This document shows, in pieces, positions 17,093-25,639 of a stretch of DNA of 64,000 nt. Where the stretch lies: positions 1-64,000 of the forward strand of contig JAETQY010000001.1 in assembly GCA_021770445.1 (NCBI GenBank), in the 5' to 3' direction. Made by a program: the position numbers and the translations under genes. Numbering within the stretch: the first letter of the stretch is position 1; each line of letters opens with the position of its first letter. The notes below the pieces were generated by a model. That model was not told where the DNA came from. It ran no database searches and saw nothing but the letters and a program-made list of their open reading frames with translations. The DNA is from Bacillota bacterium (GTDB taxonomy: Bacteria; Bacillota; Clostridia; Oscillospirales; Oscillospiraceae).

Positions 17093-18913
17093 ATGACCTT
17101 TGAGGAACTGAAGGAGAAGGCCCACAGCCTGCCCCTAAAGCCGGGGGTCTATATCATGCAGGACGCCCAGAGCACCGTCATCTATGTGGGCAAGGCCAAG
17201 GCGCTGAAAAACCGGGTAAGCCAGTATTTTCAGGACTCCGCCTCCCACACGGAAAAGACAAGGGCTATGGTGTCCCAGATTGACCACTTCGACGTCATCA
17301 TCGCCGACAGCGAGTTCGAGGCCCTGGTGCTGGAGTGCTCCCTCATTAAACGGCATCAGCCCCGGTACAATATCCTCCTCAAGGACAGCAAGGGCTATCC
17401 CTATATCCGCCTGTCCAATGAGGCCTACCCCAGATTCTCCCTGGCCTCCAAGGCGGCGGAGGACGGCGCCCGGTACTTCGGCCCCTACGCCAGCCGGCAC
17501 AGCACCCAGGGCATTATAGACGCCCTGCGCACCGCCCTGCGCCTGCCCTCCTGCAGCAAGAAGTTCCCCCGGGATATCGGGAAGGAGCGGCCCTGTCTCA
17601 ACTTCCATATGGGCAAGTGCGACGGCTACTGCCGGGGGGACGAGCTGAAGGAACAGCACGATCTGGCTGTCGCCCAGGCGGTGTCCCTGCTGGAGGGCCG
17701 GTTCAAGGACGTACAGAAGGATTTGACAGGGGAGATGGAGCGGGCGGCGGAGGAGCTGCGGTTCGAGCAGGCCGCCCAGCTCCGGGACCGGATCGCTGCC
17801 ATCGAGCTGCTGGGCAAACGCCAGAAGGTAATCGCCGGCTCCCTGGCCGACACCGACGTGGCCGGCTTCTTCCGGGGGACAGCCAAAAGCTGCTTTGTGG
17901 TCCTCCATTTTCTGGAGGGAGAACTGGCCGCCAAGGACTTCGATCTGCTGGAGACCCCCATGGAGGAGGAGGAGGGGGCGGTGCTGTCCTCCCTGATGCG
18001 GGAGTACTACGTAGGCCGCACCCGCCTGCCCAAGCAAATTCTCATCCCCTGTGAACTGCCCGACCAGGTGCCCCTCACCCGGATGCTGTCCGAGCAGGTG
18101 GGCTGTCGGGTAGAGCTGGTCACCCCCCAGCGGGGGGCCAAGATGGACCTGATTAAAATGGCCAACCAGAACGCCCGGGAGGAGGTGGAGCGGGCCACCA
18201 CCCGGGAGGAGCGGCGCAACAAGCTCCTGGAGGCCCTGGGGAAGATGCTCAGTCTGGAGGCTCCCCCCAAGCGGATGGAGTCCTACGATATCTCCAACCA
18301 GGGGGCCAGCGACATTGTGGCCTCCATGGTGGTCTATGTGGACGGCAAGCCCCTGAAACGGGACTACCGCCGCTTTAAGCTCAAGGACATGGACGGTCCC
18401 GATGACTACGCCTCCATGGAACAGGTGCTCACCCGGCGGTTCCGCCGCTACCTGGACGGGGACGAGAAGTTTTCTGACAAGCCCGACCTGCTCCTCATCG
18501 ACGGCGGCCACGAGCATGTGAAGGTGGCCGCCCGGGTGCTGGAGACTTTAAATCTGGATATCCCCGCCTACGGCATGGTGAAGGACGACCGCCACCGCAC
18601 CCGGGCCCTGGTCCACCCGGACGGCCGGGAGATCGGCATTCAGTCCATCCCGGCGGTGTTCGCCCTCATCGGCCAGATTCAGGAGGAGACCCACCGCTTC
18701 GCCATCGAGTACCACCGCCAGCTCCAGGCGGGGCATGTAAAGACCTCCGTTCTGGACAAGATACCTGGGGTAGGGGAGAAGCGCCGCCAGCAGCTGCTCA
18801 AACACTTCAAAACCGTCAAGGCCATCAAAGAGGCCTCTCCGGAGCAGCTCCGGGAGGTCGTGCCAAAAAATACCGCCCAGGCGGTGTACGACTACTTCCG
18901 ATCAGAACAGTAA
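17093..18913 (+). CDS. uvrC: Excinuclease ABC subunit C
   Basis: 606 residues. It has an N-terminal GIY-YIG nuclease (GVYIMQDAQSTVIYVGKAKALKNRV) that makes the 3' incision, a Cys-rich segment (CLNFHMGKCDGYC), a UVR motif (ELRFEQAAQLRDRI) for UvrB contact, the RNase H-like 5' nuclease (ESYDISNQGASDIVASMVV) and a C-terminal helix-hairpin-helix pair (LDKIPGVGEKRRQQLLKHF). The ATG at 17093 with GGGAGGGG is chosen; the upstream in-frame ATG lies in the HPr terminator. rsmD follows after 12 bases. Confidence 0.97.
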   Translation: MTFEELKEKAHSLPLKPGVYIMQDAQSTVIYVGKAKALKNRVSQYFQDSASHTEKTRAMVSQIDHFDVIIADSEFEALVLECSLIKRHQPRYNILLKDSKGYPYIRLSNEAYPRFSLASKAAEDGARYFGPYASRHSTQGIIDALRTALRLPSCSKKFPRDIGKERPCLNFHMGKCDGYCRGDELKEQHDLAVAQAVSLLEGRFKDVQKDLTGEMERAAEELRFEQAAQLRDRIAAIELLGKRQKVIAGSLADTDVAGFFRGTAKSCFVVLHFLEGELAAKDFDLLETPMEEEEGAVLSSLMREYYVGRTRLPKQILIPCELPDQVPLTRMLSEQVGCRVELVTPQRGAKMDLIKMANQNAREEVERATTREERRNKLLEALGKMLSLEAPPKRMESYDISNQGASDIVASMVVYVDGKPLKRDYRRFKLKDMDGPDDYASMEQVLTRRFRRYLDGDEKFSDKPDLLLIDGGHEHVKVAARVLETLNLDIPAYGMVKDDRHRTRALVHPDGREIGIQSIPAVFALIGQIQEETHRFAIEYHRQLQAGHVKTSVLDKIPGVGEKRRQQLLKHFKTVKAIKEASPEQLREVVPKNTAQAVYDYFRSEQ

Positions 18914-18925
18914 GGAGCGTTCAAT

Positions 18926-19483
18926 ATGCGTATCATTTCCGGCACGGCCCGAGGCCGCAAGCTGAAGGAACCCCAGGGGATGGACACCCGGCCCACCACC
19001 GACAAGGTGAAGGAGTCCCTGTTCAACATCATCCAGTTTGAGCTGGAGGGCCGGCGGGTGCTGGACCTCTACGCCGGCACCGGCCAGCTGGGGCTGGAGG
19101 CCCTGTCCCGGGGGGCGGAGCACTGCACCTTTGTGGACCAGCGCCGGGAGGCCGCCGCCCTGGTGCGGGAAAACATCCGGCTTTGCCGCTTCGAGGCCCA
19201 GGCCCGGGTGGCCCAGGAGGAGGCGCTGTCCTTCCTGTCCGCCTGCCGGGAGAAATTCGACGTGGTGTTCCTGGACCCGCCCTATCAGAGCGGTTTGTTG
19301 GAGAAATCCTTAAAATTGCTGACACAGTTTGACATTTTGCGGGAACATGGTATAATAGTTTGCGAAAGCGGGACGGAATGGAATATTCCGACGTTGGCCC
19401 CCCCTTACGAGGCGGGGCGGGAGTACCGGTATGGACAGATCAAGCTGAGCCTCTGTCGCCGGACCGGGAGCGTGAGACAGTGA
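18926..19483 (+). CDS. rsmD: 16S rRNA (guanine-966-N2)-methyltransferase
   Basis: 185 residues. N-terminal MRIISGTARGRKLKEP and RPTTDKVKESLFNII are characteristic of RsmD; the SAM site is VLDLYAGTGQLGLEAL and the catalytic motif is FLDPPYQSG (D/NPPY type). It methylates G966 of 16S rRNA during 30S assembly. The coaD start overlaps its stop (GTGA), the usual rsmD-coaD coupling in bacteria. Confidence 0.95.
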   Translation: MRIISGTARGRKLKEPQGMDTRPTTDKVKESLFNIIQFELEGRRVLDLYAGTGQLGLEALSRGAEHCTFVDQRREAAALVRENIRLCRFEAQARVAQEEALSFLSACREKFDVVFLDPPYQSGLLEKSLKLLTQFDILREHGIIVCESGTEWNIPTLAPPYEAGREYRYGQIKLSLCRRTGSVRQ

Positions 19484-19977
19484 GCACAGCCATCTATCCG
19501 GGCAGCTTCGACCCGGTGACCCTGGGCCACCTGAACATCATCAAGCGGGCGGCGGCCTGCTTTGACAAGGTGATCGTGTGCGTCATGGTCAACTCGAAAA
19601 AGACAGGGATGTTTACCCCGGAGGAGCGGGTGGAACTGCTGGAGCGGTCCACCGCCCGGTTCCCCAATGTGGAGGTGGACTCCTCCAATGAGCTGCTGGC
19701 TGCCTATGCCAAACGCCGCCGGGCCCATGTAGTGGTCAAGGGCCTGCGGGCGGTGTCCGACTTTGAACAGGAGGTCCAGATGGCGGTGATTAACCGGCAC
19801 CTGAACCCCAAGCTGGAGACCATGTTTTTGGCGTCCAGTGAGAAATACACCTATCTCAGCTCCACCATCGTCAAGGAGATGGCCCGGTACGGGGCCGACC
19901 TGGCGGACTTTGTCCCCCGGGAGATTGTGGACGATGTGAACCGGCGCATGAGAGAAATGGAAGGAAAGGAAGGCTGA
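19480..19977 (+). CDS. coaD: Phosphopantetheine adenylyltransferase
   Basis: 165 residues. Converts 4'-phosphopantetheine and ATP to dephospho-CoA, the fourth step of CoA synthesis. Nucleotidyltransferase signatures are present: AIYPGSFDPVTLGHLNII with the T/HxGH motif (TLGH), the VVKGLRAVSDFEQE substrate segment and YLSSTIVKEM. The GTG start overlaps the rsmD stop. The frame is open upstream in rsmD, but the GTG gives the canonical protein start. Confidence 0.97.
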   Translation: MSTAIYPGSFDPVTLGHLNIIKRAAACFDKVIVCVMVNSKKTGMFTPEERVELLERSTARFPNVEVDSSNELLAAYAKRRRAHVVVKGLRAVSDFEQEVQMAVINRHLNPKLETMFLASSEKYTYLSSTIVKEMARYGADLADFVPREIVDDVNRRMREMEGKEG

Positions 19978-19981
19978 CCCA

Positions 19982-20530
19982 ATGGCAAGCGGTGTGGAAG
20001 AACTTTTGGACATGCTCTTTGAACTGATCGACGAGGCGAAAAACGCGCCTCTGTCCAGCGATAAGTGCGTCATTGAGCGGGATCGGGCCCTGGACCTGAT
20101 TGACGATATCCGCAGCCAGTTCCCCATGGAGCTGACCGAGGCCCGGAAGATGATGGCTCGCCGGGCGGAGATGGAGGCGGAGGCCAAGCGTAAGGCTGAA
20201 TCCATCGTCCGATCCGCTGAGGACCGGGCTAAGCAGCTGCTGGCCACCGACAGCATCGCTCTCCAGGCCAAGCAGCGGGCCAACGATATGATGCGTCAGG
20301 CCGAGGAGCGCAGCCGAGAGCTGAAGCGCTCGGCCAACGAGTACTGTGAGGACGCCCTGCGCCGCACGGAGGAGGCTGTGGCCGAGGCCTACGACGAGAT
20401 CAAGCAGTCCCGGGTCCGCTTCCGGGCCGCGGCGGCCGCCACCGCAGCGGCCAAGCCTGCTACTGCCCCCGGAGCCCCGGCCGGACCCGCTCCCAGCGGC
20501 CGGGCCATGTTTGACGCGGAAAAAGAATAA
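19982..20530 (+). CDS. Coiled-coil protein downstream of coaD (ATPase/YlmF-like annotation class)
   Basis: 182 residues. Residues 1-40 form a helical head (VEELLDMLFELIDEAKNAPLSSDKCVIERDRALDLIDDI), 45-150 a highly charged Ala/Glu/Arg coiled coil, and the tail is Ala/Pro-rich and probably disordered. Homologs next to coaD in Clostridia are often labelled ATPase or V-ATPase subunit E-like, but no nucleotide-binding motif is present. It follows coaD by four bases and ends at a terminator. Function unknown; a structural or scaffold role is only a guess. Confidence 0.7.
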   Translation: MASGVEELLDMLFELIDEAKNAPLSSDKCVIERDRALDLIDDIRSQFPMELTEARKMMARRAEMEAEAKRKAESIVRSAEDRAKQLLATDSIALQAKQRANDMMRQAEERSRELKRSANEYCEDALRRTEEAVAEAYDEIKQSRVRFRAAAAATAAAKPATAPGAPAGPAPSGRAMFDAEKE

Positions 20531-20534
20531 ACAG

Positions 20535-20560
20535 CAAAGCCGCCCAGCAGGGCGGCTTTG
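20535..20560 (+). terminator. Terminator after the uvrC-rsmD-coaD unit
   Basis: CAAAGCCGCCC pairs perfectly with GGGCGGCTTTG around a 4-base loop. The T run is contained in the stem arm and is short. Confidence 0.7.
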
Positions 20561-20639
20561 TTATGTCACACTTTCTCCCGGCCCGCATAGGATGATACAG
20601 CCGTCAACGGCAAATCTAACAGGGAGGGGAGGCGTTTTC

Positions 20640-20711
20640 ATGGGTATCGTGGTGGTACGTTCCCCCCGGTGCCTGCGGGGGCTGCTGCGCAGGATCTTTA
20701 AAGTGAAATGA
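20640..20711 (+). CDS. spoVM: SpoVM-like spore-coat anchoring micropeptide (23 codons)
   Basis: The peptide is MGIVVVRSPRCLRGLLRRIF plus three more residues (KVK). Its length, an N-terminal hydrophobic strand, a Pro at position 9, and the amphipathic Arg/Leu helix ending in a basic tail match SpoVM (26 residues in Bacillus), which recognises the convex forespore membrane and recruits SpoIVA. An AGGGAGGGGAGG ribosome site lies just upstream. The sipL gene follows 76 bases later and spoIVA is about 5 kb downstream, so context strongly supports the call. The pattern is judged from memory of clostridial SpoVM, not an alignment. Confidence 0.85.
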   Translation: MGIVVVRSPRCLRGLLRRIFKVK

Positions 20712-20715
20712 ACCG

Positions 20716-20744
20716 TCATACTTACAAACTCCCAGACATATAGT
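20716..20744 (+). promoter_or_regulatory. Possible sigma-E promoter of sipL
   Basis: TCATACT, 14-base spacer, CATATAGT resembles the sporulation sigma-E consensus (KMATATT-N14-CATACAnT). Expression of sipL in the mother cell under sigma-E is the known pattern for this family. Confidence 0.55.
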
Positions 20745-20787
20745 GTCAACAAAGCCAGGCTGACATTATGACAAGGGAGAGGACACC

Positions 20788-22308
20788 ATGGAATTTGAAC
20801 GTGATACCATCATCAGTTATGAGACGGTGGCGGAGGTCACCCTGTGCCAGGAGGAGACCTTAGAGAGCATTGTGCCCGACGCCTGCCCCGACATTCTTCG
20901 TATTGTGGACGTGTGTGGCCAGGCGACGCTGAGCGGCAAGCAGGCCAGGGAGGGCGTGGCTCAGGTTACCGGTATGGTGCGGGCAGTGATTCTCTACCAG
21001 CCCGAGGGGGGCGGCGGCCTGCGCCGGATGGAGATGGGGCTGCCCTTCACCTGTCAGGCGGAGGCCCCTGGCCTCACCGAGCGGGGAACGGTGCTGGCCA
21101 CCCCCCGGCTGCGCTGCGCCGAGGCCCGGGTCCTCAACCCCCGGAAGGTGCTGCTGCGTGTGGACCTGGCGGTGGACATCACCGCCTGTCAGCCGATAGA
21201 GCGGCCGGTATGCAGCGGCGTGACCGACTGCGAGACGGAAAACCTCTGCCAGAAGCAGTACAAGGGGGAGGACTACCTGCTGTGTACTGTACAGGAAAAG
21301 CCCTTTACCTTCTCTGACCGGGTTCGGCTCCAGTCTGGCTCTGGGGAGACGCCTGTGCTGCTGGCGGCCCGGGCCCAGCCGGTGTGTACGGAGAGCAAGC
21401 TCATCGGCTCCAAGCTCATTTTTAAGGGTGAGGTAGAGCTCTATTTTCTCCTTCAGGAACCCGGAGGCGGGTTGTCTGCCGGCCACGAGACCATGCCCTT
21501 CTCCCAGATCATTGAGGCGGCAGGGGCCGCCGAGGAGGGGGAGTGTCAGGTGGATGTGGAGGTGGCCGCCTTCCGGTGCGAGCAGGACCCTGCGGACGGG
21601 AGAGAGGTGGACATAGAGCTGGAGCTGCTGGCCCAGGCTCAGGTCCGGTGCCACCGGCCGGTGGTGCTCCTCCAGGACCTCTACAGTACCAGCCATCTGA
21701 TGGAGACGGAGCGAGAAAATCAACCGCTGTGCCGGCTTGTGGAGCAATCGGTGCGGCCCCAGGCCGTCCGGGAGCTGCTGGAGACGGGGGAGATGGTCCG
21801 ATCCGTGGTGGACGCCCGGCTGGCCCTTGGCCAGGTGCGCCAGAGCCGGGAAGGGAGGGAACTGGTCCTCACTGTCGAGAGCTGGGTGACTGTCCTTTAC
21901 CTGGATGAAAACGAGCTGGTCCAGTGCATCCGGCGGGCCATCCCCGTATCCTGCCGCCTGGACTGCCCGGAGGGGGGAAGGTGCTCCTGCCGCTGTGTCT
22001 GTCCTGGGGAGGTCTTTGCCGCCCCCGCCGCCGGCGGGGTAGAGGTACGCTTTACGGTGGAATTCCACTGCCTGGCTACCGAGACGGCCGCTGTTCCGGC
22101 TGTGACCTCCGCCCAGTTGGGGGAGGCCCGGAACGCAGGGGAGGGGGCGCGCCCCTCGGTGGTGCTGCGTCTGCCCGCCCCCGGTGAGGAGCTGTGGGAC
22201 ATCGCCAAGGCTCACGGTACCACCATGGAGCAGATCCTCCAGGCCAACGAGCTGGAGGAGGACACACTGCCCATGGGCCGGATGCTTCTGATCCCCAGTG
22301 GAAGATGA
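20788..22308 (+). CDS. sipL: SipL-like spore morphogenesis protein (DUF3794/SPOCS repeats plus LysM)
   Basis: 506 residues. Three SPOCS (DUF3794)-type regions can be traced: about 25-150 (IVPDACPDILRIVDVCGQAT), about 165-300 (PFTFSDRVRL onward) and about 330-450 (WVTVLYLDENELVQCIRRAI). A C-terminal LysM-like domain follows (EELWDIAKAHGTTMEQILQA, about 465-504). This order is that of Clostridioides difficile SipL, whose LysM domain binds SpoIVA and which replaces SpoVID in Clostridia. The ATG has AAGGGAGAGG upstream. It lies between spoVM and spoIVA, its physical partner. Other DUF3794-LysM proteins exist, so the name is supported mainly by context. Confidence 0.85.
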   Translation: MEFERDTIISYETVAEVTLCQEETLESIVPDACPDILRIVDVCGQATLSGKQAREGVAQVTGMVRAVILYQPEGGGGLRRMEMGLPFTCQAEAPGLTERGTVLATPRLRCAEARVLNPRKVLLRVDLAVDITACQPIERPVCSGVTDCETENLCQKQYKGEDYLLCTVQEKPFTFSDRVRLQSGSGETPVLLAARAQPVCTESKLIGSKLIFKGEVELYFLLQEPGGGLSAGHETMPFSQIIEAAGAAEEGECQVDVEVAAFRCEQDPADGREVDIELELLAQAQVRCHRPVVLLQDLYSTSHLMETERENQPLCRLVEQSVRPQAVRELLETGEMVRSVVDARLALGQVRQSREGRELVLTVESWVTVLYLDENELVQCIRRAIPVSCRLDCPEGGRCSCRCVCPGEVFAAPAAGGVEVRFTVEFHCLATETAAVPAVTSAQLGEARNAGEGARPSVVLRLPAPGEELWDIAKAHGTTMEQILQANELEEDTLPMGRMLLIPSGR

Positions 22309-22311
22309 AAA

Positions 22312-22338
22312 AACAGGGCTCCCCTCGGGAGCCCTGTT
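22312..22338. terminator. Bidirectional terminator between sipL and the flagellin gene
   Basis: AACAGGGCTCCC pairs with GGGAGCCCTGTT over a 3-base loop. The minus strand reads into TTTTTT, making it a good terminator for the flagellin gene and a plausible one for sipL. Confidence 0.8.
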
Positions 22339-22343
22339 CGCTG

Positions 22344-25300
22344 TTAGGAGATGAGGCGGAGCACCTGCTGGGGCTGAGCCATCGCCTGGGACAGCATGCT
22401 CTGTTGGGACTGGGTCAGAATCTGGAGCTTTACGTGCTCCATCATCTCTTCCGCCATATCGGTGTCCCGGATGCGGCTCTCTGCGTCTGTGAGATTTTCT
22501 TGGGCGTGGGACAGGGACTGGATGGTGTGCTCCAGGCGGTTGTAGTCCGCGCCGATGGCGCTCCTGGCTTTGGAGATGGCCAGACTGGCCTTGTCCACCC
22601 GGCTCAGCCAGTTGGAGGCACTCTGGTCCGATGCGTTTAAGTCCACAACCTCCGGTGGGCTAAGCCGCAGGGTCTTTAGGTCCAGATAGGGTAGATGGAT
22701 TGGAATAATCTGCGGGTTGGGCTCCGAGCCCACATAAATCTCCACCTCGGCATGCTTCAGGTCCACAGAGCCGTCCGCAGGGTAGTCCTCTACCTTTCGG
22801 ATATTGATACTGTAGGTGAAGTTGGCCTCAATGCCCCCTTCCACCGCACCGAGGGTCGGGGTTTGTGTTACCGGATGGGTGATTACCCCATAGCGCTTAT
22901 CCTGAGCGAGCAGGACAAGGGGATTGTCCGGGTCCTGTTCTACCGTAGTGAAGTGTCCTAGCTGCCCGGAGAGCTGCTGCACGATGCTGTTCACAATTTG
23001 CTGCGGGCTAGATACCTTAGACAGCTCCACAGCGTAATTGCGAATGGTGACCGTTTTGGCGTTGGGGTCAGTGGTGTTATTGGGGAGCCGTTTGCCGGTG
23101 GCTGGGTCAATTTTAATATCAAAGCACTCGGGCATATTCCCCTTTTCACGGCAGAACAGAATATTGATAAATTCCCCCTCGCAGGAGGCACAGTTGATCC
23201 GAAACCCTTTCCCCAGCAGGTCGTCCATGTTTTCGGCGGTAATGGAGGAAAAGTCTATTCTTTTTTGGGAGTGTCCAGTGTTGGCGCCGCCCTGAAATTT
23301 TACCCCGTCCGGCTCCGTCATAATGGAGCCCTTGTAGCCGTCTGTGACTGTGGCGCCATTTTGGTTTTGGCTGCCATTTGCGGTCCTATACCAGGTAAAG
23401 ACCATCTTGCTGGCCACAGGATCGAATGTTACAGTGTACCTGTCCATGCTGTTTTGCAGTTCGGTAGTTAGGGCGTTCATATCAGCTAAGCCTGAGAGCT
23501 CAAACTTTGTGTATCCATCGGGCACAGAAGCGGGTTCTCCTTTGTTGACAAAAGCCAGCTGGAAGCCGTCAAGATTGAAGCCCTTGCCCGCCAGGCTGGA
23601 CAGGTTACTACCATCCACTGTAAAGGAAACGGTGGTCTCCTGCTGAAAATATCCAGAAAAATTGCTTTGTCCAATGTGCCCCGTACTGCCGCCCAGAACA
23701 AAGGCGGACTGGGGAATAGAAGCACCAGGCCTATATGCGGTTGCGCTGACGGCAGCCCCACTGATGCTGCTTTTCAGATTCAGGGAATGGTTGGCCGCGG
23801 GGTCCGTGACGATGATCTTGTTTTGTTCCACCTTTACAGTCCCGCCGGCGGTCTCTGCGAAGCGCTGAATTTTTAGGGAGATATCCTCCAGTATATCGTT
23901 TTTGGAGAGGAATATGGACAGGTCGATGACAGAGGGGGTGGCCGGAGAGCAGTTTGTTAAAAAGGTGTGGTCGTCGTCTCGCAGTGGGTCGATCGTGGAA
24001 TCGTGGTACAGATAATAGTTGTCCCCGATCTTAAGGCCAAACGGACCGCTCAGATTGTCAGGGATCGTGATTTCTGTCACTTCATTTTTTTCGGACATTT
24101 TTACATCGACAGAAATGCCCAGAGCGGAGGCGGAGACGGTGTTTCCATAGTTAGCCGGGGTGGAGGTGTAATCGCGTGACTCGTAGATAGTCGCATGAGC
24201 GAGCGTAGAGGCCGAACCGGTTTTGTCCTCAAAGGAGATGGTCAGATCATCGCTGGTGGCGTCATATTGGACACTATAGTTGACATAATGTTCCGCCTTG
24301 AATTTGGCGTCGATCAGCCGGGCGACCTCCTGTCCAACGGCGTCCCGGCCCATACCTATGGTAAAGTTCCCGTCCTTAAGCGGGATGGACATTCCGTATA
24401 CATGCAGGGTATTTTTCTCCAGTGAATTTATGTCGAGCCCGCCCGGAAAATCAGGCACATTCGTCAGGCTAAAGGTACCTGTCAATTTGCCGTATGCCGG
24501 GTCGTTTGCGGCCGGATCAACCTCGCCCAGGGAGCCGCCGCCGCTGGTGACGGAGATCCCGTTGGCCCATTCACCTTCCCCTTTTTCCACCCTGAGCAGA
24601 ACATCTTCGCCGTCAATAAAACAGGTGTCGTTGATATCTCTTCTGGGCGCGGTCAGCGTGACCGTGTCACCGCTGATGGAGAGGGATTCTACATTGCTGT
24701 CACGGGAGGGAATATAGTAGCTCAAGATCGAGGAGACAGAGGAGTAACTGCTCCAGTTAAGCGCTACAGAGCCGGGAGGCCTATTTTGGAAGCCTTTCGT
24801 TGTGCCGTCGTAAAAATAATATGTCTTGCCGTTGATAGTAAGGGTCTTGCCGTCCAGGTCCTTTGGCGCTTTGATGCCGTTCAGGTGGAAGGTGGCGGTG
24901 GCGCTTTTGGCCTCTGTAGCCGTATCGAAGCTGCCTGTCTCCACGAAGTCGATAGAGCCCCAGAGCGCTGTCCCCTGAGCGGGGTCCACAGGGAGGAACC
25001 CCTCGTCATATTCGTAGTGGAAATCCGGCCCTGCGTCACCCCGAAACAGCCGGAGCTCATGAAAGGTGCTGGCCGCGGTGATGCGGTCGACCTCAGAGAA
25101 GAGCTGATTCATCTCGTCACTGATAGCGGACCGCTCCTGCTGGGAGTAGGTGCCGTTTTCCGCCTGGATACACAGCTCCCGGGCCCGGCGGAGCATGTCG
25201 CTGATCTCGGCCAGGGCACCGTCGGCGGTTTTGGCCAGGTTCAGGCCCTCCTGTGCGTTGCTGTGACAGCGGCCCAGCTCAGTGATATTGGCCCGCATCC

Positions 25301-25451
25301 GCTCCGACACAGCAAGGCCAGATGCGTCGTCAGCAGAGCGATTGATCCGGTAGCCGGAAGAGAGCTTTTCCAGGTTTTTTGTCATTGCGCTAGTAGCTTT
25401 TGTCCTTAACCGGTAGGTGCGCAGAGCGGAAATATTTGTTTGAATAACCAC
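22344..25451 (-). CDS. Giant flagellin (about 1035 residues)
   Basis: N-terminal residues 1-145 are a conserved flagellin D0/D1 domain (TNISALRTYRLRTKATS, LEKLSSGYRINRSADDASGL, NAQEGLNLAKTADGALAEIS) and the last 85 a C-terminal D0/D1 domain (RVDKASLAISKARSAIGADY, SRIRDTDMAEEMMEH, QSQQSMLSQA). Between them lies an 800-residue variable region of predicted beta domains; two similar units occur (FTVDGSNLSSLAGKGFNLDG and DFSSITAENMDDLLGKGFRI) with a CASCEGEF cysteine pair nearby. Typical flagellins are 270-500 residues. No HExxH zinc-protease motif was seen, so it is not a flagellinolysin. GTG start with GGAG upstream and a sigma-28-type promoter. No other flagellar gene is in the window. Confidence 0.9.
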   Translation of the reverse strand: MVIQTNISALRTYRLRTKATSAMTKNLEKLSSGYRINRSADDASGLAVSERMRANITELGRCHSNAQEGLNLAKTADGALAEISDMLRRARELCIQAENGTYSQQERSAISDEMNQLFSEVDRITAASTFHELRLFRGDAGPDFHYEYDEGFLPVDPAQGTALWGSIDFVETGSFDTATEAKSATATFHLNGIKAPKDLDGKTLTINGKTYYFYDGTTKGFQNRPPGSVALNWSSYSSVSSILSYYIPSRDSNVESLSISGDTVTLTAPRRDINDTCFIDGEDVLLRVEKGEGEWANGISVTSGGGSLGEVDPAANDPAYGKLTGTFSLTNVPDFPGGLDINSLEKNTLHVYGMSIPLKDGNFTIGMGRDAVGQEVARLIDAKFKAEHYVNYSVQYDATSDDLTISFEDKTGSASTLAHATIYESRDYTSTPANYGNTVSASALGISVDVKMSEKNEVTEITIPDNLSGPFGLKIGDNYYLYHDSTIDPLRDDDHTFLTNCSPATPSVIDLSIFLSKNDILEDISLKIQRFAETAGGTVKVEQNKIIVTDPAANHSLNLKSSISGAAVSATAYRPGASIPQSAFVLGGSTGHIGQSNFSGYFQQETTVSFTVDGSNLSSLAGKGFNLDGFQLAFVNKGEPASVPDGYTKFELSGLADMNALTTELQNSMDRYTVTFDPVASKMVFTWYRTANGSQNQNGATVTDGYKGSIMTEPDGVKFQGGANTGHSQKRIDFSSITAENMDDLLGKGFRINCASCEGEFINILFCREKGNMPECFDIKIDPATGKRLPNNTTDPNAKTVTIRNYAVELSKVSSPQQIVNSIVQQLSGQLGHFTTVEQDPDNPLVLLAQDKRYGVITHPVTQTPTLGAVEGGIEANFTYSINIRKVEDYPADGSVDLKHAEVEIYVGSEPNPQIIPIHLPYLDLKTLRLSPPEVVDLNASDQSASNWLSRVDKASLAISKARSAIGADYNRLEHTIQSLSHAQENLTDAESRIRDTDMAEEMMEHVKLQILTQSQQSMLSQAMAQPQQVLRLIS

Positions 25452-25488
25452 ACACTCATCTCCGATCCAAGTATAGCTTTCACAATAA

Positions 25489-25515
25489 TTATCGGATTTG
25501 GTCGAAAAAAACTTA
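25489..25515 (-). promoter_or_regulatory. Sigma-28 (SigD/FliA) promoter of the flagellin gene
   Basis: On the minus strand TAAG, 15-base spacer, TCCGATAA closely matches the motility sigma consensus TAAA-N15-GCCGATAA. It lies about 40 bases upstream of the flagellin GTG. Confidence 0.8.
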
Positions 25516-25568
25516 ACAGGTTTTGGAAAACAGCCAAAGCCCAGCGATCCATTTTAAGCAAGTTACTA

Positions 25569-25596
25569 TCATATTCCCCGGCCTGTCTCATACACT
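25569..25596 (+). promoter_or_regulatory. Sigma-E promoter of spoIVA
   Basis: TCATATT, 13-base spacer, CATACACT is a near-consensus sporulation sigma-E promoter. It lies about 45 bases before the spoIVA start, matching the known sigma-E control of spoIVA. Confidence 0.8.
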
Positions 25597-25639
25597 GTAA
25601 GGAACAAATACCGGTCACATGGCCGAAGGAGGAATTGCA

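Noticed and set aside
22344..25451. Flagellin with built-in protease (flagellinolysin)
   Set aside because: No HExxH motif was found in the central region; the only HE pair (FHELRLF) lacks the second His.
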